Positions 8,910 to 17,923 of a stretch of DNA of 64,000 nucleotides are shown piece after piece. Source of the DNA: Salisediminibacterium beveridgei (GTDB lineage: Bacteria > Bacillota > Bacilli > Bacillales > Salisediminibacteriaceae); assembly GCF_001721685.1 (NCBI RefSeq), contig NZ_CP012502.1:930001-994000 (forward strand), read 5' to 3'. Numbering within the stretch: position 1 is the stretch's first letter; every line of letters begins with the position of its first letter. The position numbers and the translations under genes were made by a program. The notes beneath the pieces were generated by a model, which saw only the letters and a list, made by a program, of their open reading frames with translations, did no database searches and was not told where the DNA came from.

Positions 8910-9512
8910 ATGACAGCAGACGGCAAAACAAAAATACTAGACGCTGCTAGGAGAGTGATCAGCCAGCATGGTTCCAAACGGGCGACGCTCAGATCCATTG
9001 CAGAAGAAGCGGGTATGAGCACAGGGGCAATTTACCATTACTACAGAAATAAAAATGAAGTGCTGTATGATGTGCTTGATGAGAGCCTTTCGGATTCAAC
9101 CCGAATTGCAAAAGAGGTTGGAAAACAAGATGTCGATAAAGACAAACTGACCAAAGAGATCATTAAAAGAACCGAAGAGAGATTAAGAAAAGATGCGGAA
9201 AATCGTTTGCAACACCAATTTGCCCATGAAGTCTTGTCGGGCAATAAAGATTTGCAAATTAAACTTCATGAAAAATACACGGAGTGGAATGAGGGGATTG
9301 AAGAGATCCTCAAAAATCTCTATGGGCTGGAAGATCCGAGATTGAATAAAGCCCTGTCTTCCTGGTTACTGGGAGCAGTAGATGGGGTTGTTTTACAAAT
9401 TTTATTAGAAGTGAATGATAACGAAGTTGAAGACATGATGGCGATTTTTGAACTATTGTTAGAAGATGGGTTACCCCATTTTATTGAACTGCTTAATGAA
9501 AAAAAGGGCTAA
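8910..9512 (+). CDS. TetR/AcrR family transcriptional regulator
   Basis: The 200-residue protein carries the N-terminal TetR helix-turn-helix (residues 6-52: ILDAARRVISQHG, TLRSIAEEAGMSTGAIYHYY, NKNEVL) and an all-helical C-terminal ligand and dimerisation domain. It binds DNA as a dimer and normally represses a neighbouring gene until a ligand binds. AAGGAGAG lies 8 bases before ATG 8910. The divergent membrane protein gene and the CGAACGTTCG palindrome between them suggest local control. The ligand cannot be told from the sequence. Confidence 0.9.
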   Translation: MTADGKTKILDAARRVISQHGSKRATLRSIAEEAGMSTGAIYHYYRNKNEVLYDVLDESLSDSTRIAKEVGKQDVDKDKLTKEIIKRTEERLRKDAENRLQHQFAHEVLSGNKDLQIKLHEKYTEWNEGIEEILKNLYGLEDPRLNKALSSWLLGAVDGVVLQILLEVNDNEVEDMMAIFELLLEDGLPHFIELLNEKKG

Positions 9513-9658
9513 GACAGTTACATAATTATTAAACCGATGGCCCCGCTTCAAGCATCTGTCATTTTGATGAGTGGGTAACTCTCAATAAATCATTGATGGA
9601 CGATTTCAGGGCCTGAAGATTAAATGTTCAGTGCTTCCACAAAATTCTTGTGCTTTTT

Positions 9659-9690
9659 CAGCCCCATGCAATCTATGGTGGCTGTTTTTC
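9659..9690 (+). terminator. Terminator-like hairpin, second copy
   Basis: Nearly identical to 7812-7842 (one of 26 core bases differs), again followed by TTTTTC. It follows the TetR gene by about 145 bases. The two copies bracket the TetR/membrane-protein pair in the same orientation. Confidence 0.55.
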
Positions 9691-9800
9691 TGTTATTCCA
9701 TTATAATAAACACTTAGATTGGTTCTCTTAAACGAATGAAGTCGATGTCATACTAATTGAACGAAAACATAACCAAAATAGACAAGGAGGAATCTACTTG

Positions 9801-10670
9801 ATGTACTTGGAAAACGAACGCTTGAAAGTGGAGATTCAAACACCAGGCAGTTTTTACAACGGCCCACGATTTGACTGGACCGGTTTCATCAGTCAAATCA
9901 CCTTGGATGACGCTGTTCGCTATTGCGTGCCGGAGCGGCTTGAAGAGGGAAAAGGGACCGGCGGGCACGGCTTATGTAATGAATTCGGTCTTGATAAGCC
10001 GATCGGCTACGATGAGATCGAAGTGGGGGAGCTGTTCCCTAAAATCGGGACCGGGCTGTTAAAGAAAGATCAGAACGAAGCTTATGACATTTTCCACCCT
10101 TACCCGGTGACACCAGCGAAAATAAACGCAGAGGAAAAAGAAGATGCATTGATCTTTGACGTGAGCGATGCCAGTCCGGATGGCTACGGGTATCATCTGA
10201 ACAAAGCCATTACCCTGGAGGATAACCGGCTCATCATCAGCTACAAGCTGACGAATACAGGGACAAAACCCATCTCTACAAATGAATATTCCCATAATTT
10301 TATCGGGATCAATGACCGGGAGTTGAGTGAGGGGTATCAATTGACGATCCCGGGTTTGAAGAACATCGACGTCGTGGTCGGGTCCATTTTGAAAACAGGG
10401 GACCGGATAACGTTTCCGGTAACACCGGATGATGACGTGTATGCAGGGATTGAATGGAGTGCTCACACGGGCTCTTATAACTGGGATGTGTACCACACAG
10501 AAGTGGGCGCGGGCGTTCGGGAACGATCCGTCTTTGAGCCTGCCAAGATGGCTTTATGGGGACACACTCATGTGGTTTGCCCGGAAGTGTTCATTGATAT
10601 TGAATTAGCAGTCAATGAGACGAAATCATGGCAGCGGGTTTACGAATTTTATCAGAAGACGGAAGGCTAA
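9801..10670 (+). CDS. Aldose 1-epimerase (galactose mutarotase-like) protein
   Basis: The 289-residue protein has the all-beta sugar-binding fold of mutarotase-like proteins. Recognisable parts are the early NGPRFDWTG segment, HPYPVTP, the NEYSHNF strand with a candidate catalytic His, and the C-terminal CPEVFIDIE strand with a candidate acidic residue. Such enzymes interconvert alpha and beta anomers of free or linked sugars in the cytoplasm. ATG 9801 is taken because GGAGG lies 8-12 bases upstream; TTG 9798 is less likely. It stands 570 bases before a very large barrel glycosidase-like gene, and a shared sugar substrate is plausible. The precise sugar is unknown. Confidence 0.75.
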   Translation: MYLENERLKVEIQTPGSFYNGPRFDWTGFISQITLDDAVRYCVPERLEEGKGTGGHGLCNEFGLDKPIGYDEIEVGELFPKIGTGLLKKDQNEAYDIFHPYPVTPAKINAEEKEDALIFDVSDASPDGYGYHLNKAITLEDNRLIISYKLTNTGTKPISTNEYSHNFIGINDRELSEGYQLTIPGLKNIDVVVGSILKTGDRITFPVTPDDDVYAGIEWSAHTGSYNWDVYHTEVGAGVRERSVFEPAKMALWGHTHVVCPEVFIDIELAVNETKSWQRVYEFYQKTEG

Positions 10671-11240
10671 TCGTTCATTCGCTTACAGAACAACGTCTGA
10701 TGATTTGGTTATAAAATGATTTTGAAATAATCGTTGATATTTGTCGAAGGTGATTGCACTTTCAGCTTCAGCCCTTTATAATTATATGTAACCAGATCAG
10801 TTTAAAAACCTTTATGGAAAGGGGCGCAGAAGAACGCACACAACAGAATACCGTATCAAAAGCCTTTTTTTACATAGCGATCCGAAAGCGGTTTCGTTAT
10901 CGGTTAAAGGAAATGACAGCGTACACATTTTCAGGAAGACATGAAGAAAGTGAGTGCTTGATTTGAACAGTCCATGTTCATCAGCGTCAGGTGGCGACCC
11001 CGAAGGAGCAGCCCCTTGAACAAGAAGGCACTCCGAGGGTTTGTGCAGCCGATCGTCGCTCCATGACCGATGATACAGGGTGCTTCAAATGAACAGCACT
11101 GAATGGCTACTTCGTCCTGACAAGCTCTTGAGCATTCGGCGCTGGCTGGAAAAACGGCGTGCAGCTTAAGAAAATGTACGGTAAACCAGGTTGTTCTGAA
11201 GGGGACGACCTAATACTATGACAAAGAAAGGAACATTTTT
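10671..11240. other. Intergenic region, 570 bases, no convincing gene
   Basis: One plus frame of 70 codons (10754-10966) has no ribosome site and a composition unlike a protein. The stretch 10985-11160 contains GGCGACCCCGAAGGAGCAG-type sequence that faintly recalls the repeat at 16201-16370 but does not align over its length. The last bases carry the AAAGAAAGGAA ribosome site of the next gene. Confidence 0.45.
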
Positions 11241-14200
11241 ATGGAGAACACACAAAACTTATACTACGCAGAGGCCCCGTTGCGCACTGAAACTAAACCG
11301 GTTTCGTTAGAAACAGTGACAATGAACGGGGAGACATATTTCAAGATCGAACATTACAATACGATGAATCCATTTTTTATGACGGTTGTCAGTGATGCTG
11401 ACCTGTGGATGTTTATCTCCAGCACCGGGGGAGTAACATGCGGTCGTAAAAATGCAGAGTCGTCCTTATTTCCGTATTACACAGATGATAAAATTCATGA
11501 CAGCGCGGAGACAACCGGCTCGCATACCATGTTCATCGTGAAGAAAGCGGACAAGGACTATCTCTGGAAGCCTTTTACACGTCACAACAGCAACGTCTAT
11601 CAGATCACCAGAAATCTGTATAAGAACGTGACCGGCAACAAGATTATGTTTGAAGAGATCAACCACGATCTCGACGTCAGCTTCACGTATACGTGGAAAA
11701 ACAGTGATCAGTTCGGGTTCGTGAAAGAGTCCAACCTCGTGAACCTGTCTGACAAAGATGTCGACATCAGGGTCCTCGACGGTATTCGTAACGTATTGCC
11801 TTACGGGATCAACACGGTGCTGCAAGACACAAGAAGTACGCTTGGGGACGGCTATAAACGGACGGAATTAATCCGCGAGGCCGGGCTTGGGATCTTTACG
11901 CTCAGCTCGATTTTAACCGATAAAGCGGAACCGAGCGAATCCCTGAAGGCCACGACGGTCTGGTCAAAAGGTCTTGAAAATCCAGGCTACCTGTTATCAG
12001 AAGAGCAGATGACCGCTTTCTCTTTGAACGAAACGGTTCAAACAGAAGAGGACATTAAAGGGCGAAGAGGCTCCTACTATGTGACGGATACGGTTCACCT
12101 TCAGGCCAATGAAGCAACAACCTGGTACATCATCGCTGAACTGAATCAAAACGCAGCGAACGTCGTGAAGCTGATTCGGGACATCAAGGAAAATCCGGTG
12201 ATTCTTGACGATGTGGAAACGGACGTGTCTAAAGGCGATTACAACCTGAATAAGCTCGTCTTTAACGCAGACGGCTTTCAGCGCACGGCAGATGACAAAG
12301 TGAGTTACAGGCACTTTTCCAACACGCTGTACAATATCATGCGCGGCGGGATCTATGCCGATGGGTATAAGATCGACCGGGAGGATTTCAAGGCGTTTGT
12401 CTGTCAGTGGAATGCACCCGTCTATCGACAGTATGAGGAGTTTTTGAACAAGTTGCCGGAAACGATCGATTACAATGACCTGTTAACGCGCGTTGCCGCG
12501 CTTGGCAGTCAGGATTTTGAACGGCTGGCATTTGAGTATTTGCCGCTGACGTTCAGCCGGCGTCACGGGGATCCGAGTCGCCCGTGGAATAAATTCAACA
12601 TTGAGATTGCCAAAGAAGACGGCAGCAAGGCCCTGAAATTCGAAGGGAACTGGCGTGATATCTTCCAAAACTGGGAAGCGTTATCGATGTCGTACCCGGC
12701 CTACACGGAGAGCATCATTGCGAAATTCGTCAACGCTTCTACGCCGGACGGCTATAACCCGTACCGGATCACGAAAGATGGCATTGACTGGGAGACGATC
12801 GATCCGGATGACCCGTGGTCCAATATCGGCTACTGGGGCGATCACCAGATCATTTACCTGTTACGACTGATGGAATTGTCAAAGGCCTATAATCCGGCGA
12901 AATTGCAGAACCTGCTTCACAGAGACATCTTCGTCTATGCGAATGTCCCTTACAAAATCAAAGGCTTTGACGCCCTCGTTGAAGATCCGCGGGATACGAT
13001 TATTTATGATGATGAAAACGAAGAAGAGATTGCCAGGAAGACCGAAACGATCGGATCTGACGGGAAACTGGTCTACCAAAACGATGAGATCTACAAAGTG
13101 AACCTCATGGAAAAATTGCTGGTACCTCTTCTGGCCAAATTCTCAAACTATGTGCCTGAAGGCGGGATCTGGATGAATACGCAGCGCCCGGAATGGAACG
13201 ACGCCAACAACGCCTTGGTTGGGAATGGCCTCTCCATGGTCACGCTGTATCATATGCACCGCTTCCAGGTCTTCATGGCCGACATCGTGAAAGAGATTGA
13301 CACGGACACGGTTGAAGTGTCTGTGGAACTGCTGAAGATGTTTGAGTCTACGCTGAATGTATTGAAAGACAGTCAACAGCATCTCGGCAGCGCGATTTCC
13401 GACGCTGCACGTTTTGAGATTGTCAAAGCCCTCGGCCAGATTGGCGAAGACTATCGGAACGCGATTTATAACAATGGCTTCACAGGAGACAGAGGGGCAC
13501 TTTCCATCGATGCCCTCCAGGAATTCATTGATGTGTCGATGCGTCATTTACAAGATTCCATCCAAAAGAACAAGCGTGAAGACGGACTGTACCACTCGTA
13601 TAATCTGATCAGTTTTGATGATGATGCGTGCAGCATCTCCCATCTGTATGAAATGCTGGAAGGTCAGGTATCCGTACTGAGTTCAAAAGCACTCGATGAA
13701 CAGGAAACCATCGATGTCCTTGAGGCACTTCGGAACAGTGCGATTTACCGGAAAGATCAACACAGCTATATGCTCTATCCAAACCGTGAGCTGCCGAAGT
13801 TCCTGGAGAAAAATATCGTTCCGGAAGAACAGGTACTCTCTTCAAACGTGCTGAAAGAAGAAGTAAAAGCTGGACGAACCCGGTTCATTGAAAAAGATAT
13901 TCAGGGCAAGTATCATTTCAACGGTCAATTCCGTAACGGGGAAGAGATTGAAGAGGCGCTTCAGGCCACGGGCGAGTACCGTGATGAAGACGTTCAAATC
14001 GTGAAGGAAATCTTTTCAGAGCTCTTTAATCACCACGCATTCACCGGTCGTTCCGGTACCTTTTACAAGTATGAAGGACTCGGTTCCGTGTATTGGCATA
14101 TGGTATCCAAGCTGGTACTGGCAGCGGAAGAGAACTTCAACGATGTGTATGCGAAGAAAAGTATGAACGATGAAGCCAAGGCACTTCAGAAGTACTATGA

Positions 14201-14702
14201 AGACATTAAGGCAGGCATCGGACTGGATAAAACACCGGAAGAATACGGGGCATTCCCGACAGAGGCTTATTCCCATACACCAAGCTTTGCAGGTGTGCAG
14301 CAACCGGGCATGACCGGCCAGGTGAAAGAAGATTTCATTTCCCGTCTCGGTGAAGTGGGCGTGAATGTCAATGCGGGGCTTGTTCAATTCAAACCCGTAC
14401 TGCTGGCCAAGGCTGAGTTTTTGAACGGTAAAGAAGCCTGGACCCTCCCAGGGGAACAGTTTGATGCGGACCCAAAGACCATTCAACTGGATCGAGATAC
14501 ACTTGGCTTTACCTTCTGCGCAGTTCCGGTCGTTTACGACCTGAAGGGCAAAAAGCAGATCATTGTCAGCTACAAGGATGGTGGTGAGCGCAGGTTTGAA
14601 GACACGGATACGCTGGATCTTGAAACAAGCCAGTCACTCTTTAACCGCGAAGGAGAAATTGAGCGCATCCATGTTTCTGTGGACGCAGGTGAATTGCAAT
14701 AA
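11241..14702 (+). CDS. Very large (alpha/alpha)6-barrel glycosidase or phosphorylase-like protein (1153 residues)
   Basis: The first 350 residues are beta-rich (a supersandwich-like domain as in glycoside phosphorylases), and the middle contains helices with sugar-enzyme motifs: SYPAYTESI, DPWSNIGYWGDHQIIYLLR around residue 530, and WMNTQRPEWNDANNALVG around residue 645, which resembles the WND region of GH94-type enzymes. The C-terminal 300 residues include further beta sheet. No signal peptide or membrane segment is seen, so it is probably cytoplasmic. I infer hydrolysis or phosphorolysis of an oligosaccharide, but no known family could be assigned with confidence. ATG 11241 follows AAAGAAAGGAA. 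The mutarotase-like gene at 9801 is the nearest metabolic partner. Confidence 0.7.
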   Translation: MENTQNLYYAEAPLRTETKPVSLETVTMNGETYFKIEHYNTMNPFFMTVVSDADLWMFISSTGGVTCGRKNAESSLFPYYTDDKIHDSAETTGSHTMFIVKKADKDYLWKPFTRHNSNVYQITRNLYKNVTGNKIMFEEINHDLDVSFTYTWKNSDQFGFVKESNLVNLSDKDVDIRVLDGIRNVLPYGINTVLQDTRSTLGDGYKRTELIREAGLGIFTLSSILTDKAEPSESLKATTVWSKGLENPGYLLSEEQMTAFSLNETVQTEEDIKGRRGSYYVTDTVHLQANEATTWYIIAELNQNAANVVKLIRDIKENPVILDDVETDVSKGDYNLNKLVFNADGFQRTADDKVSYRHFSNTLYNIMRGGIYADGYKIDREDFKAFVCQWNAPVYRQYEEFLNKLPETIDYNDLLTRVAALGSQDFERLAFEYLPLTFSRRHGDPSRPWNKFNIEIAKEDGSKALKFEGNWRDIFQNWEALSMSYPAYTESIIAKFVNASTPDGYNPYRITKDGIDWETIDPDDPWSNIGYWGDHQIIYLLRLMELSKAYNPAKLQNLLHRDIFVYANVPYKIKGFDALVEDPRDTIIYDDENEEEIARKTETIGSDGKLVYQNDEIYKVNLMEKLLVPLLAKFSNYVPEGGIWMNTQRPEWNDANNALVGNGLSMVTLYHMHRFQVFMADIVKEIDTDTVEVSVELLKMFESTLNVLKDSQQHLGSAISDAARFEIVKALGQIGEDYRNAIYNNGFTGDRGALSIDALQEFIDVSMRHLQDSIQKNKREDGLYHSYNLISFDDDACSISHLYEMLEGQVSVLSSKALDEQETIDVLEALRNSAIYRKDQHSYMLYPNRELPKFLEKNIVPEEQVLSSNVLKEEVKAGRTRFIEKDIQGKYHFNGQFRNGEEIEEALQATGEYRDEDVQIVKEIFSELFNHHAFTGRSGTFYKYEGLGSVYWHMVSKLVLAAEENFNDVYAKKSMNDEAKALQKYYEDIKAGIGLDKTPEEYGAFPTEAYSHTPSFAGVQQPGMTGQVKEDFISRLGEVGVNVNAGLVQFKPVLLAKAEFLNGKEAWTLPGEQFDADPKTIQLDRDTLGFTFCAVPVVYDLKGKKQIIVSYKDGGERRFEDTDTLDLETSQSLFNREGEIERIHVSVDAGELQ

Positions 14703-14792
14703 GCTTTTAAGTCACTGCGACAGCGGACTTTGCATCACCTCAATGCCTGAAGAAATCTTTGTATTATAAAGAACATCTGCTCTATGAACGAT

Positions 14793-14851
14793 AAAAAAAG
14801 GCCTGATACCCTTGCCCGGCTGAACAGTCGGGTTTGGGGCTCAGGCTTTTT
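14793..14851 (+). terminator. Bidirectional terminator
   Basis: AAAAAAAGGCCTGA ... TCAGGCTTTTT with an inner CCCG/CGGG stem. It lies between the large gene ending at 14702 and the minus-strand gene ending at 14860 and can serve both. Confidence 0.7.
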
Positions 14852-14859
14852 GCATGCAG

Positions 14860-15255
14860 TCATGCAGTTATTTTCCTGTTTTTAAAGTGCTCCCTGATCA
14901 AAAAGCCGGCTGCAATCAACAGATAAACCGGGGTGAAGTTCAAAAAAATGTCCCGGTATGCATTGGGATGAAGCTCTGTGAAAAAACCGCTGAACCATAC
15001 CAGCCCCCAAATGAGTCCCATCGTTACGGTGTAATGCATGACGAACCTTTTCCATAATTTCCATTCAGGGAACAAGTTAAACAGAAGAATGCTGCCAATA
15101 CCAACAGCCGTGACCATAAAACGGGCCAGCAAGTGGAAATGCGTATCCGAAGTGACTCCAACCATTAACGCGTAACTGGAACTGAGTACAGTCAGCAATG
15201 TGTATACAATGCAGATGAGAATCAAGGCGTTTTTCAAGCTGAGGTTTAAACGCAT
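14860..15255 (-). CDS. Four-span membrane protein of unknown function (131 residues)
   Basis: Four hydrophobic segments (about residues 8-30, 42-60, 70-92, 106-122) with a conserved-looking ELHPNAYRDIFLNFTP loop between the third and fourth. It resembles small Bacillaceae membrane proteins such as the DUF6608 group, an assignment I hold only loosely. The gene reads away from a 40-codon gene located 38 bases upstream on the same strand, so the two may form an operon. Confidence 0.6.
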   Translation of the reverse strand: MRLNLSLKNALILICIVYTLLTVLSSSYALMVGVTSDTHFHLLARFMVTAVGIGSILLFNLFPEWKLWKRFVMHYTVTMGLIWGLVWFSGFFTELHPNAYRDIFLNFTPVYLLIAAGFLIREHFKNRKITA

Positions 15256-15293
15256 GGAAGAACCGTCAACTCCCTTCGTGTTTCATGAACTGA

Positions 15294-15416
15294 TTATTCC
15301 TTCGACCTGATCTCTTCTTTCAGTTCATCCACTTCTTTTTTGAGTGAACCTACCTGGGCCAATGCGGCTAATGCAAAAACAAAGGCAATAGGTGCCAATA
15401 ACCCGATCACTTCCAT
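15294..15416 (-). CDS. 40-residue membrane miniprotein
   Basis: The frame encodes a hydrophobic N-terminal helix (MEVIGLLAPIAFVFALAALA) followed by a charged coiled-coil-like tail (VGSLKKEVDELKEEIRSKE). GGGGGG lies 9-14 bases upstream of the ATG. This layout matches a widespread type of tiny Bacillaceae membrane peptide with one anchor and a heptad tail. The next gene on the same strand begins 38 bases downstream. It is below usual gene-caller length limits but the composition and ribosome site support it. Confidence 0.6.
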   Translation of the reverse strand: MEVIGLLAPIAFVFALAALAQVGSLKKEVDELKEEIRSKE

Positions 15417-15608
15417 TATTCACAGCCCCCCAAATAAAACATAATGATATCCAACTACTCTTATTTTATAAAACCTTTGCCTCGATTAGAAGAAATATTT
15501 TCTATGATATCTGTTAATCTGTAAGAATAAGTCCAATCAGTCTCAAAGATCCATCTCTTTTATACTCAGGAATGTCGGGTGTTGAAATACTATTTTATGT
15601 AAATTTTT

Positions 15609-15881
15609 TTATGGGTGGCCTCCAATAATCGCATTAAACAAATATCCTAAAAACATCAAGATAAAAAAGCTGCAAGTCATAATAAAATTTGAAATCATAG
15701 CCACTTTACTTTTTCCTAAGTAACCAAAAAGGATGCCTATCGGATTAATGATGAACGTTAAAAGCCAATACGAAAGACCTTGTTGAAAAAGAACATTAGG
15801 TATCCAGACGGCAATTCCAATAAACACACATATAACAGATAAAGTAATCCATAGTTTTGTTGGTTTAATTAAAGAACGCAC
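15609..15881 (-). CDS. Small membrane protein (90 residues)
   Basis: Three hydrophobic segments separated by short polar turns (GYLGKSKVAM) make up almost the whole protein. GTG at 15879-15881 is chosen since AAAGGAGG lies 7 bases before it; a longer reading from 15938 would place that site inside the gene. The function is unknown. The region is AT-rich compared with the flanking genes. Confidence 0.55.
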   Translation of the reverse strand: MRSLIKPTKLWITLSVICVFIGIAVWIPNVLFQQGLSYWLLTFIINPIGILFGYLGKSKVAMISNFIMTCSFFILMFLGYLFNAIIGGHP

Positions 15882-16040
15882 AACTAGCCCTCCTTTGTTA
15901 TAAGTAACAAGAATATTTACTTGATCGATTCTTCCCAATACTTTACATGCGCTGATTCATAAATTCCTTATTTCTATAATCTAATAGTATCAGAGTCATG
16001 ACAATATATATTGTCATCTTGTGATTTCGTATGTTCAATA

Positions 16041-16112
16041 TGCTGTTCATTTACATTTAAATGATTGAACAGCAAAAAAAGACGACTAAAAGACTTGCGA
16101 AATTAGTCGTCT
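16041..16112 (-). terminator. Double hairpin, terminator on the minus strand
   Basis: Hairpin TGCTGTTCA/TGAACAGCA (16041-16073), seven A residues, then GACGACTAA/TTAGTCGTC (16081-16112). Read on the minus strand, the second hairpin is followed by TTTTTTT, a good factor-independent terminator for transcripts coming from the UbiA-fusion gene. Confidence 0.55.
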
Positions 16113-16200
16113 ACATTAGATTGCTATTTATAATTTTGTTTTCGAAAACCGAACCAGATATGAATTTAACATCTTGTTGAAATATAGAATTTGTATGATC

Positions 16201-16370
16201 CCTGACAGGCAGCGAAAGAGGGGACGCCCGAGGGGTTAAGCGCAGTCTGAAGATCCATCACGAATGAGTGAAACAAAACGATGGATTAGCCATGAACGAT
16301 TTGCGACGAGTAACCGAAGGAGCAGAAGACAAGCTCCTCGGCTAGCGTCCGCTGAAAGCGAACTGACAGG
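16201..16370. repeat. 170-base MITE-like repeat element, copy 1
   Basis: The element is bordered by CTGACAGG in direct orientation at both ends (16202-16209, 16363-16370). Inside it has related inverted ends (GGGGACGCC near the left, GCGTCCGC near the right). Blocks GCAGTCTGAAGATCCAT, AGACAAGC and AGCGTCCGC are shared with 37087-37200. It carries no gene. Elements ending in GCGTCCGC-type sequence are common between Bacillaceae genes. Confidence 0.55.
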
Positions 16371-16387
16371 AAAATGCGCTGGATTGG

Positions 16388-17923
16388 TTATTTAGAAGGT
16401 GCAGTGAAAGCCTGCTTAAATCCGGACATAACTTTTCGTTGCCGTTCGATATAGCGCCACACCCAGAAAATGAACAGAAGGGACGCGATGAATAATAAAC
16501 CGATGATCCACAGATCCACGGCCGTTGCCAACACGCCGAGGACGAGCAGTAACCCGGTAAATAAATGATGAATGGCGGTATGGGCGTTCCCTGGAATCAG
16601 GTCGGTTGCCTGCGAGGCATAATATTTAAACGTATACCGGACCGCCTGGACCATAAATGGAATTGACAGGAGGCCCAGATAGATCGCGAGCGGCAGAGCG
16701 GATACGAATGGGAGCAGAATGATCAGGATCAGGGCAGTGGCGAAGAGAGCGGCCAGCACGTCTCTGCCTTTTTGTTTGCCGATTCTGACGATAAGCGTCT
16801 TTTTCTCCGTATCCTGATCGGCGTCTGCATCAGGGAACTGATTGATCACAAGGACTGCTGTGATCAGTAACGACACAGGCAATGAAATCAGTAAGGGTTC
16901 CAGCGCGTAAAAGCCCGTCTGGACATAAAAGGCACCGAGGGTCATGGCGACACCGTATGTGGTGGCGATGAAAAATTCGGCAAGACCCGGCATGGCATTG
17001 ATGAATGAAAACCGCCCTTCACTGTTCGTATAGAAGAGACCGGCCAACAGACCATAGAGAATGATCGGTATTAAACCTGCCCCTGCACTTACGGTAAGAT
17101 AGATCCCGATCGCTGCAGCGATCCCGATCGTCAGGATGGCGAAAAAGCCCATATCGGCTTTTGAAATCAGTCCTAACTGGATCATTTTTGAACCGCCGGT
17201 AAAGGGCCGGATCCCGGAGGTGTTTTCCGCATCTCTTTCGGCATCTTTGAAATCATTATACATATTGGTTCCCGCTTGAATCATCAGTCCACCGAATAAC
17301 GTTAACAGGAATAATCCCCAGAAAAAGACCTCGGTCAGACTGTAGGCAATCGCACCGCCCAACAATACCGGAATCAATGCAGCGGTGAGTGACAGGGGAC
17401 GGACAGCCTCTTTCCAGGCTCGGAGTCTGGATTTCAAGTCTTCTTTATCGGTGTTTTTCTCCTGCTGCTCTTTGAATTCGAAGACCGTTGGTTTTTCGCC
17501 TTGCAGGATTTCCGGTACGTAGCGGTATTTTACCGTGTAGGGCGAGACCTTGATGAATTCCAGGCGGTCGACGGCACCCATGTCATAAAACTGGGCGACG
17601 ATGGGTGAACGGGGTCTGAGGAGTTCAGTTGCTTTTTCCCTTTCGGATTCATCCCGGACCACTTCGGCACGCCCGATGACCTCACATTCCTCCATTTCCA
17701 TAAAGGTGTCACCCTGATGAATCAGGATCGCCGTTTCCGGTATGTTTGCCCACTGGATGACTTTCGGGTCGCCTTTCATACTGGTCAGATACAATGTCAG
17801 ATCCTCATCGACGGCAAAGTGCATCATCCGCTGCCGCGGTTTCCCCATATTCGAAGTTCCGACTGCACCAACCTCTGCACGCTGCAAAAACTGATACACG
17901 TCGTCTTTTGATCGTTGCGTCAT
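16388..17923 (-). CDS. Fusion of a PNPOx-like split-barrel domain and a UbiA-family prenyltransferase
   Basis: Residues 1-140 form a pyridoxamine-5-phosphate-oxidase-like split barrel (RQRMMHFAVDEDLTLYLTS, then a GRAEVV strand), a fold that binds flavin, F420 or heme. Residues 165-511 are a UbiA integral-membrane prenyltransferase with the two Asp-rich motifs NDFKDAERD (223-231) and DADADQD. These bind the Mg-diphosphate of an isoprenoid that is moved onto an aromatic acceptor, as MenA does in menaquinone synthesis. AAAGGAGTGAGG precedes the ATG. The fusion in one chain is unusual. It may be a second MenA-like enzyme; the acceptor is unknown. Confidence 0.85.
   Translation of the reverse strand: MTQRSKDDVYQFLQRAEVGAVGTSNMGKPRQRMMHFAVDEDLTLYLTSMKGDPKVIQWANIPETAILIHQGDTFMEMEECEVIGRAEVVRDESEREKATELLRPRSPIVAQFYDMGAVDRLEFIKVSPYTVKYRYVPEILQGEKPTVFEFKEQQEKNTDKEDLKSRLRAWKEAVRPLSLTAALIPVLLGGAIAYSLTEVFFWGLFLLTLFGGLMIQAGTNMYNDFKDAERDAENTSGIRPFTGGSKMIQLGLISKADMGFFAILTIGIAAAIGIYLTVSAGAGLIPIILYGLLAGLFYTNSEGRFSFINAMPGLAEFFIATTYGVAMTLGAFYVQTGFYALEPLLISLPVSLLITAVLVINQFPDADADQDTEKKTLIVRIGKQKGRDVLAALFATALILIILLPFVSALPLAIYLGLLSIPFMVQAVRYTFKYYASQATDLIPGNAHTAIHHLFTGLLLVLGVLATAVDLWIIGLLFIASLLFIFWVWRYIERQRKVMSGFKQAFTAPSK

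Larger units (their letters stand above)
15882..16387. other. Intergenic region, 506 bases, with hairpins and a repeat element
   Basis: It contains promoter-type AT-rich sequence upstream of the 15609-15881 gene, two hairpins at 16041-16112 and a 170-base repeat at 16201-16370. I see no gene. Confidence 0.5.

Noticed and set aside
10754..10966. Plus-strand frame of 70 codons between the mutarotase-like and large barrel genes
   Set aside because: No ribosome site, non-protein-like composition and no partner gene.
10985..11160. Third copy of the 16201/37087 repeat family
   Set aside because: Only short pieces such as CGAAGGAGCAG are shared and the order of blocks is not kept.
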